From: Halomonas sp. DQ26W
Lineage (GTDB): Bacteria; Pseudomonadota; Gammaproteobacteria; Pseudomonadales; Halomonadaceae
Direction: 5' to 3'
Assembly: GCF_003339685.1 (NCBI RefSeq)
Contig: NZ_QPKI01000015.1
Coordinates: 1 to 64,000 of the forward strand
DNA length: 64,000 bases
A program made the translations under genes and the position numbers. A model generated the notes under the pieces. It was given only the letters and a program-made list of their open reading frames with translations, was not told where the DNA came from and did no database searches. This document shows positions 8,845-17,815 of this stretch, piece after piece. The stretch's first letter is position 1. Every line of letters begins with the position of its first letter.

Positions 8845-9443
8845 GGCTGGGGTCCTTCCGGGCGGGAGCCATCTGGCGTCATCTCGGAGCCGACGACCTT
8901 CCGGGCCTTTTGCACACCGGGGGACTCCAGCTCGGGGCTGGCTTCGCGCCCCTCGGGGCCGATCATCTCGCGACCGGTGATCTGGGCGAGGATGCGTGCC
9001 ACCACCGCGACGATGGCGAAGCCGGCACCGGTGGGAATGGCCGCATAGGCCCAGGACATGGAAATGTTCATGCCCGACATCGTCTGGTTGCTGACGCGCA
9101 TCGTCATCTGGATGCCGAAATGGATCAGCACCGCCAGCACCAGCAGGCAGCAGCAGACGATAGCGATTTCCAGCAGCAGCATCAGCCGCTGCGGCACGAT
9201 CTTGTAGATGGCTTCGACGGCCATCATGTAGCCACCCCGGAAGGTGGCGGCCGCCGCCATGAATACGCACCAGATCATGGCCGTCCTGGAGGCGACTTCC
9301 GACCAGGTGGAGGGGGCGTTGAACAGGAACCGGGTCAGCACCTGATAGAACCCCAGGGTCACCGACACGACCAGCATGGCCACCGCGACCAGCATGGCCA
9401 GGCGCGTCAACTGGCGCTCAAGGCGAAGAAACAGCGAGACCAT
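8841..9443 (-). CDS. dctQ: TRAP transporter small permease (DctQ)
   Basis: 200 residues with four membrane helices and the DctQ pattern TWSEVASRTAMIWCVFMAAAATFRGG, followed by a GMNISMSWAYAAIPTGAGF helix. The C-terminal 45 residues are a polar, Glu/Pro-rich tail (REASPELESPG) longer than in typical DctQ proteins. It lies between dctP (61 bases upstream) and dctM (4-base overlap), so the three subunits are translated together. Confidence 0.9.
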   Translation of the reverse strand: MVSLFLRLERQLTRLAMLVAVAMLVVSVTLGFYQVLTRFLFNAPSTWSEVASRTAMIWCVFMAAAATFRGGYMMAVEAIYKIVPQRLMLLLEIAIVCCCLLVLAVLIHFGIQMTMRVSNQTMSGMNISMSWAYAAIPTGAGFAIVAVVARILAQITGREMIGPEGREASPELESPGVQKARKVVGSEMTPDGSRPEGPQP

Positions 9444-9504
9444 TGGAAAATCACCATGACCAGAGGGCTCCCGGCGTCATGCCGGAAGCCCGGGGTGGGA
9501 AAGG

Positions 9505-10512
9505 TCAGCAGTTGCCGGCTTCGGCCTGGATGCGCTCCAGCATCTCGCTGCCGTGCTGGGACGTGAAGATCTCGTAGGCGGGCTGGACCGCTTCCTGGAA
9601 AGGGCCGATATCGATGTCGGTCTGCACCGTCATGCCGTTCTCCTCCAGCAGGGCGACACCCTCCTCCTCGAGGCGCGACACCTCGCCACGGGTGGCTTCG
9701 GCAGAAGCACGAGCCGCCTCGCGGAACCACTCCTGCTCCTCCTCGCTCAGGCCGTCGAACATGATCGGCGAGCCCAGCATGATCGCCGGCGAGTAGACAT
9801 GGCCGGTCAGCGACAGGTGGTCCTGCACTTCCCAGAAGTTGGTCGCCACGATCACGGTGATGGGGTTCTCCTGGCCATCGACGGTGCCCTGCTGAAGCGC
9901 GGTGAACAGCTCCGGGAAGGCCATCGGAGTGGGCCGTGCGCCCAGCTGGCGAAAGGCTTCCTGATGGACCTCGTTCTCCATGGTGCGAACCCGCAGCCCC
10001 TCGGCGTCCGACGGTGAGAGCACCTCGCGCCGGCTGTTGGTCAGGTGACGAAAGCCGTTCTCGGTCCAGGCCAGGCCCACCAGGTCGTGCTCCCCTATCT
10101 TGCCGAGCAGCTCGTCGCCCAGCTCACCATCGAGCACGCAACGCGCCTGGTCGTAGTTCTCGAACAGGAAGGGCAGGTCCAGCACATAGGTTTCCGGCAC
10201 GAAGTTACCCAACGGGCCGGTGGAGGTGATGACCAGGTCCACGGTGCCGATCTGAAGGCCCTCGATCATCTCCCGCTCGCCGCCCAGGGAGCCGGAGGTA
10301 TGCTCGTTGACGGTAAAGGCCCCGTCGCTCAGCTCCTCCAGTCGCTCCTTGAAGGCCTGTGCCCCGACGGCATAGTGCGAGGTGGCAGAGAGCGTATGGC
10401 CGAGTGTGATTACCTGTGCCGCCTGTGCCTGGACGGCCATGCCGGCCAATGCTGCCGCGGTGACGGTTCCGATCGCGGTTGAGAGAGTGCGGCGTGCGAA
10501 TAGCGTTTTCAT
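9505..10512 (-). CDS. dctP: TRAP transporter solute-binding protein (DctP)
   Basis: 335 residues. The N-terminal signal peptide ends at VQAQAAQ, so the protein is exported to the periplasm. It has the DctP fold marks: LGHTLSATSHYAVGAQAFKE, the conserved carboxylate-binding Arg in GLRVRTMENEVHQEAFRQLG, and ALQQGTVDGQENP. It captures an organic acid for DctQM. Its position downstream of denD and the otn genes suggests a C4 sugar acid such as L-threonate or D-erythronate; DctP proteins for such acids have been reported next to DUF1537 kinases. Confidence 0.92.
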   Translation of the reverse strand: MKTLFARRTLSTAIGTVTAAALAGMAVQAQAAQVITLGHTLSATSHYAVGAQAFKERLEELSDGAFTVNEHTSGSLGGEREMIEGLQIGTVDLVITSTGPLGNFVPETYVLDLPFLFENYDQARCVLDGELGDELLGKIGEHDLVGLAWTENGFRHLTNSRREVLSPSDAEGLRVRTMENEVHQEAFRQLGARPTPMAFPELFTALQQGTVDGQENPITVIVATNFWEVQDHLSLTGHVYSPAIMLGSPIMFDGLSEEEQEWFREAARASAEATRGEVSRLEEEGVALLEENGMTVQTDIDIGPFQEAVQPAYEIFTSQHGSEMLERIQAEAGNC

Positions 10513-10582
10513 TGTTTTGTTACCTCTTCTTCGTGGTACACCGTTGGGTTTACTGGTGCGCCCGTCTCGGACGGGCGCGCTG

Positions 10583-11545
10583 TCACGCCTCCGCTTTCAG
10601 GTAGGCATCGACGATTTCACGCAGGTCGCCGTCACCCCGGAAACCCAGTTCCCGGGCGCGACGCGTGGTGAAACGGGAGGGCCAGGCGGACACGATGGCC
10701 ACAATGCGCGGGTCGGGCTCATGGCGCACCAGGGCGAGCGCCTCGTCGCCCGCCACCTGGCGCAGCGTCTCGAGCACCTCCGCCACGCTCACCGTGATGC
10801 CCGGAAGCATGAAGGCGCGGAATCGACCCAGGGCGTTGCCGGGCACCTCGGCACCATGTATCAGGGCCTCGACCACCTTCTGCGGTGACATCACGAACAT
10901 CGACAGATCAGTGGGCACCGGGCAGACGGCCTCTTCGCCATTCAACGGCTCGCGCAGGATGCTGGAGGCGAAGCTCGACGCCGCCGCGTTGGGGCGCCCT
11001 GGTCGAATGATGATGGTCGGTAGGCGCAGCACCCGGCCGTCCACCAGGCCACGTCGACTGTAGTCGTTGATCAGCAGCTCGCTCATGGCCTTCTGGGCAC
11101 CGTAGGAGTTCTGCGGCTGCAGCGCGGTCATGTCGTCGACCACTTCGGGCAGTTCGCCACCGTAGGCGGCCACCGAACTGGCCATGACCAGGCGTGTCCC
11201 GGCAAGGCCGTGGGCGTGGCATCCCTCCAGCAACACCCGGGTGGCATCGAAGTTGACCCGCATGCCAAGCGCCAGATCCGCCTCGGCGGCGGCGCTGACG
11301 ACGGCCGCCAGGTGATAGATCACATCCGGCTTGGTGGCCAGCACCGGGTCTAGCCCGCCCGGCTCAGTGATATCCAGCGCCAGGCGCGTTACCTCGACGC
11401 TGTCGGCGGCCGCCACCGGCGGCTCGGTAATGTCGATGAGCGTCAGGCGGCGAATGGCCTGATCAGCCAGCGTGCCACGGGACAGCAGCCGCGCCACGAG
11501 CCGCTGGCCGAGAAAGCCGGCGGCGCCGGTAATCGCTATATGCAT
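10583..11545 (-). CDS. denD: D-erythronate dehydrogenase (NAD-dependent epimerase fold)
   Basis: 320 residues of the extended short-chain dehydrogenase type: TGAAGFLGQRL at the N-terminus, catalytic Ser in VMASSVAAYGG and the YxxxK pair in NSYGAQKAMSELLIND. The C-terminal half (LPTIIIRPGRPNAAASSF, DLSMFVMSPQKV) is characteristic of DenD, which oxidises D-erythronate to a 2-oxo-tetronate that enters the OtnI/OtnK/OtnC route. It is separated from otnI by a 210-bp inserted element but lies on the same strand. A GAGG RBS precedes the ATG. Confidence 0.9.
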   Translation of the reverse strand: MHIAITGAAGFLGQRLVARLLSRGTLADQAIRRLTLIDITEPPVAAADSVEVTRLALDITEPGGLDPVLATKPDVIYHLAAVVSAAAEADLALGMRVNFDATRVLLEGCHAHGLAGTRLVMASSVAAYGGELPEVVDDMTALQPQNSYGAQKAMSELLINDYSRRGLVDGRVLRLPTIIIRPGRPNAAASSFASSILREPLNGEEAVCPVPTDLSMFVMSPQKVVEALIHGAEVPGNALGRFRAFMLPGITVSVAEVLETLRQVAGDEALALVRHEPDPRIVAIVSAWPSRFTTRRARELGFRGDGDLREIVDAYLKAEA

Positions 11546-11567
11546 ATGAGCCTCGCATTCATTGTTA

Positions 11568-11777
11568 GGGAAACACTGCGCAAATGCCTACACGAGCGAA
11601 TCGCTGCGTTGCGCGGTGCGCGGAATCCTCACATATACCCCATATGCTCCGGTTGACTCGAAACCTCCGGTTTCTCGCCCCTTCGGGGCCATCCTCCGGA
11701 TGTTTGTCGCTTCGCTCGGTTCTGTGCTCCGTGCGCCTTGCGCTTCATCTCGCTCGGCGATTTGTTCAGCGCTTCCT
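11568..11777. mobile_element. MITE-like element with imperfect terminal inverted repeats
   Basis: A 210-bp non-coding segment inside the operon. The left end reads GGGAAACACTGCGCAAAT and the right end, on the complementary strand, AGGAAGCGCTGAACAAAT; 13 of 18 positions match. Each end is bounded by TA (11566-11567 and 11778-11779), consistent with a TA target duplication. The interior holds strong small palindromes (GAAACCTCCGGTTTC and GCCCCTTCGGGGC). It encodes no protein. The last T plus the right TA form the stop codon of otnI. A non-autonomous element mobilised by an IS630- or IS5-type transposase is the best guess; the parent was not identified. Confidence 0.55.
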
Positions 11778-12577
11778 TATTGATCGGGTTTCAGGCCGTG
11801 GGCCCGCCCCCACCCCAGCCCCTGGCGAGTGCCGGCGGCGGGGCGATACTCGCAGCCCACCCAGCCGTCGTAGCCGAGCGCCTCGAGACGCGACAGGATC
11901 GCCGGGTAATGGACTTCGCCCACGTCGGGCTCATGGCGCTGCGGCACACCGGCGATCTGAACATGGCCGATGGCCGGGAATTGCCGCTCCAGATGGCGAA
12001 TCAGGTCGCCCTCCATGACCTGGCAGTGATAGAGATCGAACTGCAGGTGAAGGTTGTCGGCCCCCACCGCTTCGAGCACCGCCATGGCCTGGGCCTGGCG
12101 CGACAGGAAGTAGCCCGGTATGTCGCGGGTATTGATCGGCTCGATCAGCACCTGCCGCCCCGCCTTGGCGGCTTCCCCGGCGGCGAAGCGCAGGTTCGCC
12201 ACATAGGTCGCCTGATGATGGGCCCGGGTAGCGGCATCGGCATCCACCGGCAGCAGGCCTGCCATGGCGTGTACCCGCGGGCAGTCCAGCACCTCGGCGT
12301 AGTGCAGCGCCTCGCTGACCGCATCGCGGAATTCCGCCTCCCGCCCCGGCAGGCTCGCCAGCCCGCGCTCCCCCGCCTCCCAATCCCCGGGGGGGAGGTT
12401 GAAGAGCACCTGCTCCACGCCGGCCTCGCGCAGTGCGCTCACCAGCACCTGGGGTTGGTGATCGTAGGGAAACAGGTACTCGACACCGCGAAAACCGGCT
12501 TGGGCGGCGGCCTCGAAGCGGTCGAGAAAGCCGTGTTCGGAAAACAGCATGCTGAGGTTGGCGGCCAGTCGGGTCAT
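11777..12577 (-). CDS. otnI: 2-oxo-tetronate isomerase
   Basis: 266 residues, TIM-barrel of the hydroxypyruvate isomerase family. Visible marks are [15 protein letters not shown] at the N-terminus, the catalytic/metal Glu in [25 protein letters not shown], and [14 protein letters not shown]. OtnI interconverts 2-oxo- and 3-oxo-tetronate. The stop codon TAA (11777-11779) is built by the junction with the adjacent inserted element, so the C-terminus (HGLKPDQ) may differ slightly from the ancestral one. Confidence 0.9.
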   Translation of the reverse strand: MTRLAANLSMLFSEHGFLDRFEAAAQAGFRGVEYLFPYDHQPQVLVSALREAGVEQVLFNLPPGDWEAGERGLASLPGREAEFRDAVSEALHYAEVLDCPRVHAMAGLLPVDADAATRAHHQATYVANLRFAAGEAAKAGRQVLIEPINTRDIPGYFLSRQAQAMAVLEAVGADNLHLQFDLYHCQVMEGDLIRHLERQFPAIGHVQIAGVPQRHEPDVGEVHYPAILSRLEALGYDGWVGCEYRPAAGTRQGLGWGRAHGLKPDQ

Positions 12578-12626
12578 CGCTAGTGTCTCTGGTTCATGAT
12601 TCTGGATTCGTCTCTCGGGATTCGTG

Positions 12627-13274
12627 TCAGTCGCGGGGAAAGCGCGCTTCGAGTTCGGCCACCTGCTCCGGCGTCAGGCAGCGCGGGTTCTCCCCGCGCA
12701 GCAGCAGGAACAGCCTGGCGGTCTCTTCCAGTTCCTCGGTGGCGTAAACCGCCGCCTCCAGCGTCTTGCCGGCCACCACAGGGCCATGGTTGGCCAGCAG
12801 CACCGCGCTGTGCTGGCCTGCCAGTCCGCGCACCGCGTCACCCAGCGCGGGGTCGCCGGGTAGGTGGTAGGGCACCAGGGGCAGCTTGCCCACCCGCATC
12901 ACGTAGTAGGCGGTCAGCGGCGGGATGCAGTCGCAGGGGTCGATCTGCGGCAGGCAGGAGACCGCCACCGAATGGGTCGAGTGCAGGTGCACGATGGCAC
13001 CGGAGCGGGGCCGCTCCTCATACATCGCCATGTGCAGGAAGCTCTCCTTGGTGGGCCGGTCGCCGCTCAGCAGCCGGCCTTGCCCGTCGAGCCTCGAGAT
13101 ACGGGCGGGATCGAGCCGCCCCAGGCAGGCATTGGTCGGCGTCATCAGCCAGCCGCCATCGTCCAACCGTACGCTGATATTGCCGCTGGACCCCATGGTC
13201 AGCCCTCGCGAGAAGAGCGATTCGCCGAGGGTCGCGATCTGCTCGCGCAGGCCGTTCTCGTCGTGCACGCTCAT
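12627..13274 (-). CDS. otnC: 3-oxo-tetronate 4-phosphate decarboxylase (class II aldolase fold)
   Basis: 215 residues, AraD/FucA aldolase fold: [12 protein letters not shown], the acidic catalytic [15 protein letters not shown], the metal-binding [11 protein letters not shown], and the third His in [13 protein letters not shown]. OtnC splits 3-oxo-tetronate 4-phosphate into dihydroxyacetone phosphate and CO2, the last dedicated step. It overlaps the otnK stop by 4 bases, so translation is coupled. Confidence 0.9.
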   Translation of the reverse strand: MSVHDENGLREQIATLGESLFSRGLTMGSSGNISVRLDDGGWLMTPTNACLGRLDPARISRLDGQGRLLSGDRPTKESFLHMAMYEERPRSGAIVHLHSTHSVAVSCLPQIDPCDCIPPLTAYYVMRVGKLPLVPYHLPGDPALGDAVRGLAGQHSAVLLANHGPVVAGKTLEAAVYATEELEETARLFLLLRGENPRCLTPEQVAELEARFPRD

Positions 13275-14581
13275 GGCGCGCCCTCCGTCGTCAGTACCTC
13301 GAAGGCGCGGGTGAAGAAATCGGTGTCGCCGAAGTTCCCGGACTTGAGCGCCAGTGACAGCGGCGCCTCGCGCCCGGCCAGGGTGGCCTGGGTCCAGGGG
13401 ACACCCGGGGCGATCTGCTCGCCGATGCGCATGGCGCGCACTCCCAGGGCCGAGACCACCGCCCCCGCCGTTTCGCCACCTGCCACCACCAGCCGCCCTA
13501 CCCCTTCGGCGACCAGGCTGCTGGCAAGTGTGCTCAGCGCCGCCTCGACCAGCTCGCCGGCACGCTCGACGCCCAGCGCCTGCTGCGCCCGCCGGACCCG
13601 CTCGGCATCGGCAGAGGCGTAGAGCAGCACCGGGCCACCGCCAGCCAGCGCCCGGCGGGCAAAGGCCAGCGCCTCGCCCAGGTGGGCGTCGCCCTCGGCC
13701 AGGGCCTGGGGGTCCAGGGCGAAACCGGGGTGTCGCGCCAGGAAGTGATCGACCTGGGCCAGCGTTGCCGTCGAACAGCTCCCCGACAGCACCAGGGCAC
13801 TGCCCGAGGCGGGCGCCAGCTGCCCGGGGTCTGTCAGCTCATCGAGCCAGCCACGCTGCCGATACTGCGCCGGCAGCATCTGGCCCAGCCCGGAGCCGCC
13901 GGTAACCAGGGCAAAGTCCGCCACGGCAGCCGCCAGGGTGGCCAGGTCGCCTTCGTCCAGGGTGTCGCAGACCGCCCGGCTAACGCCCTGCTGCGCCAGC
14001 TCGTCGAGATGTCGGCGAGTCGCCTCGCTGCCCTGTGCGATCACCGAGCGCGGCACCAGGCCGACGGGCTGAGAAGTCTGCCGCGCCAATACCCGGACCA
14101 GGTCGGCATCGCGCATCGGGGTGAGCGGGTGGTGCTGCATGCCGCACTCGTTGAGCAGCCGGTCGCCGACGAACAGGTGACCCTGATAGACCGTTCGCCC
14201 GTTGGTCGGAAAGGCCGGCACCATCACCGTCTGGCGAGCGCCAAGACGCTCGGCCAGGGCATCGCTGACCGGGCCGATGTTGCCCTCATCGGTGGAGTCG
14301 AAGGTGGAGCAGTACTTGAAGAAGAGCTGACGCACCCCTTGGGCCTGCAGCCACGCCAGCGCCGCCAGCGAGTCGGCAACCGCCTTGTCGACCGGGCAGG
14401 AGCGGGACTTCAAGGCGATGACGACGGCATCGACACCCCGGGAGGTATCCACCAGCGCTTCGAGCGGAAGCTCGGGTACACCGTTCAGCTGCACGCAGCG
14501 CATGCCGCCGCGCACCAGGTTGTTGGCCAGGTCGGTGGCCCCGGTGAAGTCGTCGGCGATGGCGCCCAGCACGATAGCCAC
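13271..14581 (-). CDS. otnK: 3-oxo-tetronate kinase (DUF1537 family)
   Basis: 436 residues. N-terminal substrate half has GAIADDFTGATDLANNLV and YCSTFDSTDEGNIGPV; C-terminal nucleotide half has VTGGSGLGQML, LSGSCS and VVAGGETAGAVVSALG. These are the signatures of the DUF1537 acid-sugar kinases shown to act in tetronate catabolism. It phosphorylates 3-oxo-tetronate for OtnC. It sits 2 bases after ltnD and overlaps otnC. Confidence 0.93.
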   Translation of the reverse strand: MAIVLGAIADDFTGATDLANNLVRGGMRCVQLNGVPELPLEALVDTSRGVDAVVIALKSRSCPVDKAVADSLAALAWLQAQGVRQLFFKYCSTFDSTDEGNIGPVSDALAERLGARQTVMVPAFPTNGRTVYQGHLFVGDRLLNECGMQHHPLTPMRDADLVRVLARQTSQPVGLVPRSVIAQGSEATRRHLDELAQQGVSRAVCDTLDEGDLATLAAAVADFALVTGGSGLGQMLPAQYRQRGWLDELTDPGQLAPASGSALVLSGSCSTATLAQVDHFLARHPGFALDPQALAEGDAHLGEALAFARRALAGGGPVLLYASADAERVRRAQQALGVERAGELVEAALSTLASSLVAEGVGRLVVAGGETAGAVVSALGVRAMRIGEQIAPGVPWTQATLAGREAPLSLALKSGNFGDTDFFTRAFEVLTTEGAP

Positions 14582-14583
14582 GG

Positions 14584-15519
14584 TCAGATCTCCTCCGCGT
14601 CGCCGGCCGCCCCGGGCAGGGTGATGCCCGACAGCCGCTGGTACACCTTGATCACCGCCGCATCGTCCTCTCGTCCGAAGCCGGCCCCCTTGGCGGCGGT
14701 GAACTGCTGCAGGGCGCTGGCCGCCACCGGTGTCGCCATGGCCAGCTCACGCCCCGTGTCATGAACGATGTTGAGATCCTTGACGAAGATGTCGACGGCC
14801 GACAGCGGGGTATAGTCGCCGGCCAGGATGTGCGGCACACGATTCTCGAACATCCAGGAATTGCCTGCCGAGTGGGTGATGACTTCATGAACGGTTTCGG
14901 GGTCGAGCCCCATGCGGATACCCAGGGCCACGGCCTCAGCCGCCGCGGCGATATGTACGCCGGCCAGCAGCTGGTTGACCAGTTTCATGCTCGAGCCGAC
15001 CCCCGCTGCATCACCCAGGCGGTAGACGGTAGCCGCCACGGCCTCGAGTACCGGCTCGGCCTTGGCGAATGCCGCTGCGGACCCCGACGCCATCACCGAG
15101 AGCTGACCGGAACGGGCCTTGACCGCGCCACCGCTGATCGGTGCATCGAGCATCTCGAGCCCCTCGGCCGCCAGGCGCTCGCCCAGGCGGCGAGCCACGC
15201 TCGGCGCCACGGTGGCACACTGGATCACCAGGCCCCCCGGTGCCATGCGGCCCACCAGCCCCTGCTCACCGAACAGAACCTGCTCGACCTGGTCCGCATT
15301 GACCACGACCACCAGCACCACATCGCAGCGCTCAGCCAGTTCAGCGGGCGTCGCAACGCCAAGGCCACCGCTCGACTCGAAGCGCTGACGCGCCGGCTCG
15401 CTCACATCGCAGCCGATGACAGCGCTCCCCTTCTCCAGAAGGGTCAGCGCCACTCCCATGCCCATGGCCCCGAGCCCAATGACACCGACTCGTGATCCGC
15501 CTGCCGACTTGTCGTTCAC
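14584..15519 (-). CDS. ltnD: L-threonate dehydrogenase
   Basis: 311 residues of the 3-hydroxyisobutyrate dehydrogenase family: VGVIGLGAMGMGVA for NAD, the substrate signature DAPISGGAVKARSGQL, and catalytic Lys in GVGSSMKLVNQLLAGVH. The otn-cluster context identifies it as LtnD, which oxidises L-threonate to 2-oxo-tetronate. It is the first gene of the minus-strand operon. Its promoter region is shared with the divergent LacI regulator and contains two operator-like palindromes. Confidence 0.9.
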   Translation of the reverse strand: MNDKSAGGSRVGVIGLGAMGMGVALTLLEKGSAVIGCDVSEPARQRFESSGGLGVATPAELAERCDVVLVVVVNADQVEQVLFGEQGLVGRMAPGGLVIQCATVAPSVARRLGERLAAEGLEMLDAPISGGAVKARSGQLSVMASGSAAAFAKAEPVLEAVAATVYRLGDAAGVGSSMKLVNQLLAGVHIAAAAEAVALGIRMGLDPETVHEVITHSAGNSWMFENRVPHILAGDYTPLSAVDIFVKDLNIVHDTGRELAMATPVAASALQQFTAAKGAGFGREDDAAVIKVYQRLSGITLPGAAGDAEEI

Positions 15520-15620
15520 CTGTCGTCTCCTGTCCGCTTGCCGTCAGTGCCATGCAGTGTCGTATGTGTGCTTCTTGCTTGCCGACTTTCTGTCTATTTG
15601 GCTGTCTATCAGCGGCATTG

Positions 15621-15649
15621 TGTTAGCGCTACCATGTTAGCGTTAACAT
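15621..15649. promoter_or_regulatory. Tandem LacI/GntR-type operators
   Basis: Two adjacent sites lie between ltnD and the LacI-family gene. Site 1 (15621-15634) begins TGTTAGCGCTA. Site 2 (15634-15649) is ATGTTAGCGTTAACAT, an inverted repeat with one mismatch per half. Both match the TGTTAGCGCTAACA pattern bound by gluconate-type LacI repressors. The likely ligand protein is the product of the gene starting at 15704, repressing both directions until a tetronate inducer appears. Confidence 0.7.
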
Positions 15650-15703
15650 AGTTTTAGATGATCACCAGTGCAGCAGCAAGCGAAGTGCCTAGGAGTGCGA
15701 CCA

Positions 15704-16735
15704 ATGTCGAACAAGAGAGAGTCAACACGCCGCCGCCGTGGTTCGGAACAGCCCACCCTGCAGCAGGTGGCGGATGCCGCCGGCGTCTCGGCCATTACGG
15801 TATCGCGAGCGCTGAACGCACCCGAACGGGTCAATGCCGCGACCAGGCTCAAGGTACTCGCCACCGTCGAACGCCTCGGCTATGTACCTAACCTGGTAGC
15901 CGGTAGCCTCGCCTCGTCGCGCTCGCGCTTTATCGCGGTGATCGTGCCGTCACTGGCCAACGCCGTCTTCATCGAGGTCATCCATGGGCTACAGGAGACC
16001 TTCGAGCGCGAGGGCTATCAGATCCTGCTCGGCAACACCGACTACGACATCGAGCGTGAATATCAACTGATTCGCACCTTCCTCGGCTGGTCCTGCTCGG
16101 CTCTGGTTACCGCCGGCCTGCGTCACAGCGAAGCCTGCCGAAGCCTGCTCGCGCACTGGGACAATCCGATCATGGAGGTCATGGAATTGGGTGACGCCCT
16201 CGACCTGAATGTGGGCCTTGACCATCATGAAGCCGGGCGCTGCATGGCGAGGCACCTGTTGGGTCGCCACTACCGGTCCGTCGTCTATGTAGGTGCCTGC
16301 CTGGATCGGGATTACCGGGCCAGGATGCGGTTCGAAGGGCATCGCGAGGTGTTGCATACCGCAGGGTTGGAGGCGCCGTTGATCGAGCTGGACCAGTTGG
16401 GCAGCCTCGACGCCGGCGCCGCCGGATTCGAGCGAGTGCTGGCGCAGTACCCCGACGCCGAGGCCATCCATTTTGCCAACGATGACCTGGCCACCGGTGC
16501 GCTGCTGAGGGCGCAGCGCCTGGGCATGACCATACCGCGTGACATCGCCATCGCCGGCTTCAACGGACTGCCCCTGGGCCAGCACGTCACTCCCCGGTTG
16601 ACCACCATCCGCTCGCCACGGGAGAACATGGGAAGGCTGGCGGCAGAGGAGGTATTGAAACGACTCGACGCCAAGCGGGTGACGCGTCGACGGCACGACG
16701 TGGGCTTTGAACTGCTGATCGGTGACAGTACCTGA
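15704..16735 (+). CDS. LacI-family transcriptional regulator of the tetronate cluster
   Basis: 343 residues from the ATG at 15704, which has AGGAG 8 bases upstream; the in-frame start at 15668 is less likely. The N-terminal helix-turn-helix and hinge read TLQQVADAAGVSAITVSRAL and NLVAGSLAS. The rest is a periplasmic-binding-protein-like effector domain (FIAVIVPSLANAVF, AIHFANDDLATGALL, IAGFNGLPLGQ), in the style of the gluconate regulator GntR. It is divergent from ltnD with two matching operators between, so it very probably represses the otn/den/TRAP operon and itself. Confidence 0.88.
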   Translation: MSNKRESTRRRRGSEQPTLQQVADAAGVSAITVSRALNAPERVNAATRLKVLATVERLGYVPNLVAGSLASSRSRFIAVIVPSLANAVFIEVIHGLQETFEREGYQILLGNTDYDIEREYQLIRTFLGWSCSALVTAGLRHSEACRSLLAHWDNPIMEVMELGDALDLNVGLDHHEAGRCMARHLLGRHYRSVVYVGACLDRDYRARMRFEGHREVLHTAGLEAPLIELDQLGSLDAGAAGFERVLAQYPDAEAIHFANDDLATGALLRAQRLGMTIPRDIAIAGFNGLPLGQHVTPRLTTIRSPRENMGRLAAEEVLKRLDAKRVTRRRHDVGFELLIGDST

Positions 16736-16816
16736 GGCACCGCCACCAGCCGAACCATTTGGCCTCCCGGCGCGAGCCACCTATGCTTTAGCCTTATCCT
16801 TGCACAGAGCGTACCG

Positions 16817-17500
16817 ATGCCGCGTTCGGTCCTGCTTATCCTGGTTTCTCTTGCGGCTCTCGTCCTGCTAGGGCTGCTGTGGCAGTGGCTGACAGCTCGA
16901 GACCTGTTCGATGCCAACACTCTGTTCTCCCTGTTACAGGAGTCGCTGGCCTGGCGCGATCAGCCCTGGGCCGGAGCGGTGGTGGTTGCGGTCTTCCTGG
17001 CCGCCTCAGTGGTGCTTTTCCCGTTAAGCGTTCTGGTCGTACTGGCGGGCCTGATATTTGGTCCGGTGTGGGGGTTCGTCTATTCGTTCATCGGTACGCT
17101 CCTGGGTGCGATTGCCACTTTCTGGCTGGGGCGCTGGCTGGGGCGCGACGCCCTGCTGCGCTACGGCGGCAAGCGGCTGCTAGGGCTGTCGCGATACCTG
17201 GCCGGGCGCGGCGTGCGCACCATAACTCTGCTCAACCTCTTGCCCCTGGCACCGTACACGCTGACCAATCTGCTCGCCGGTGCCTTTCACATCCGTTTTC
17301 GCGACTACCTGCTGGGCACCTTGATCGGTGCCACGCCAGGGTTGGCCGCCATCATTCTACTCAGCAGTCAGCTCGGCTCGCTGCTGTCCGCTGAGGACCG
17401 TCAGGAGCTCGCTTGGGCGGGAGGCGGTATCGTCGCGGGCCTGGCCTTACTGTACGGTCTCAAGCGCTATGCCGACGCCCGCCAGCGGCGCCGAGGCTGA
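16817..17500 (+). CDS. TVP38/TMEM64 family membrane protein (VTT domain)
   Basis: 227 residues with about six hydrophobic helices. The VTT/DedA signature is visible: FPLSVLVVLAGLIFGPVWGF, then FIGTLLGAIATFWLGRWLGRDALLR, and LLPLAPYTLTNLLAGAFHIRFRDY. Family members act in lipid or membrane homeostasis, possibly as lipid scramblases; no specific role can be assigned here. The end of the gene abuts the wrecked LysR gene on the other strand. Confidence 0.82.
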   Translation: MPRSVLLILVSLAALVLLGLLWQWLTARDLFDANTLFSLLQESLAWRDQPWAGAVVVAVFLAASVVLFPLSVLVVLAGLIFGPVWGFVYSFIGTLLGAIATFWLGRWLGRDALLRYGGKRLLGLSRYLAGRGVRTITLLNLLPLAPYTLTNLLAGAFHIRFRDYLLGTLIGATPGLAAIILLSSQLGSLLSAEDRQELAWAGGGIVAGLALLYGLKRYADARQRRRG

Positions 17501-17717
17501 TACTGGATGCACCACACCGCATAGTCGTTGTCGTTATCGCGCAGAATCAGGCTGGGGTGAGCCGTCGCGTGGTGCGGCTGGCCAGTCCCACGACAAGGCG
17601 TGCCTCGAGCCGCTTGCTCACCGCCGACAGTGAAAGTCCCAGCTCGCAAGCCGTAGCGGTCAGGCTGCCTGCGCGTGCCAACCGCTGGAAAAAAGCAAGA
17701 TCATCAAGCTGAGCCAT
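17501..17717 (-). pseudogene. Internally deleted LysR-family regulator
   Basis: From the ATG at 17717 the minus strand encodes a good LysR helix-turn-helix half (AQLDDLAFFQRLARAGSL, LSLSAVSKRLEARL, SRTTRRLTPA) and then stops at 17547. In the next frame, directly at the break, the sequence reads HPSLILRDNDNDYAVWCIQ, which is a segment from the middle of LysR effector domains. About 150 residues between the two, and everything after, are missing. The gene is divergent from the hydrolase and tartrate dehydrogenase genes and was probably their regulator. Confidence 0.75.
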
Positions 17718-17815
17718 GCAACTCTCCACTTAAAATCAACAATGCCTTTCGATTTAGCCCGATTATCATCCTATCTCCAAGAGCTAGACTGGGCAGAAAT
17801 ACCGGAGGAAATCTC

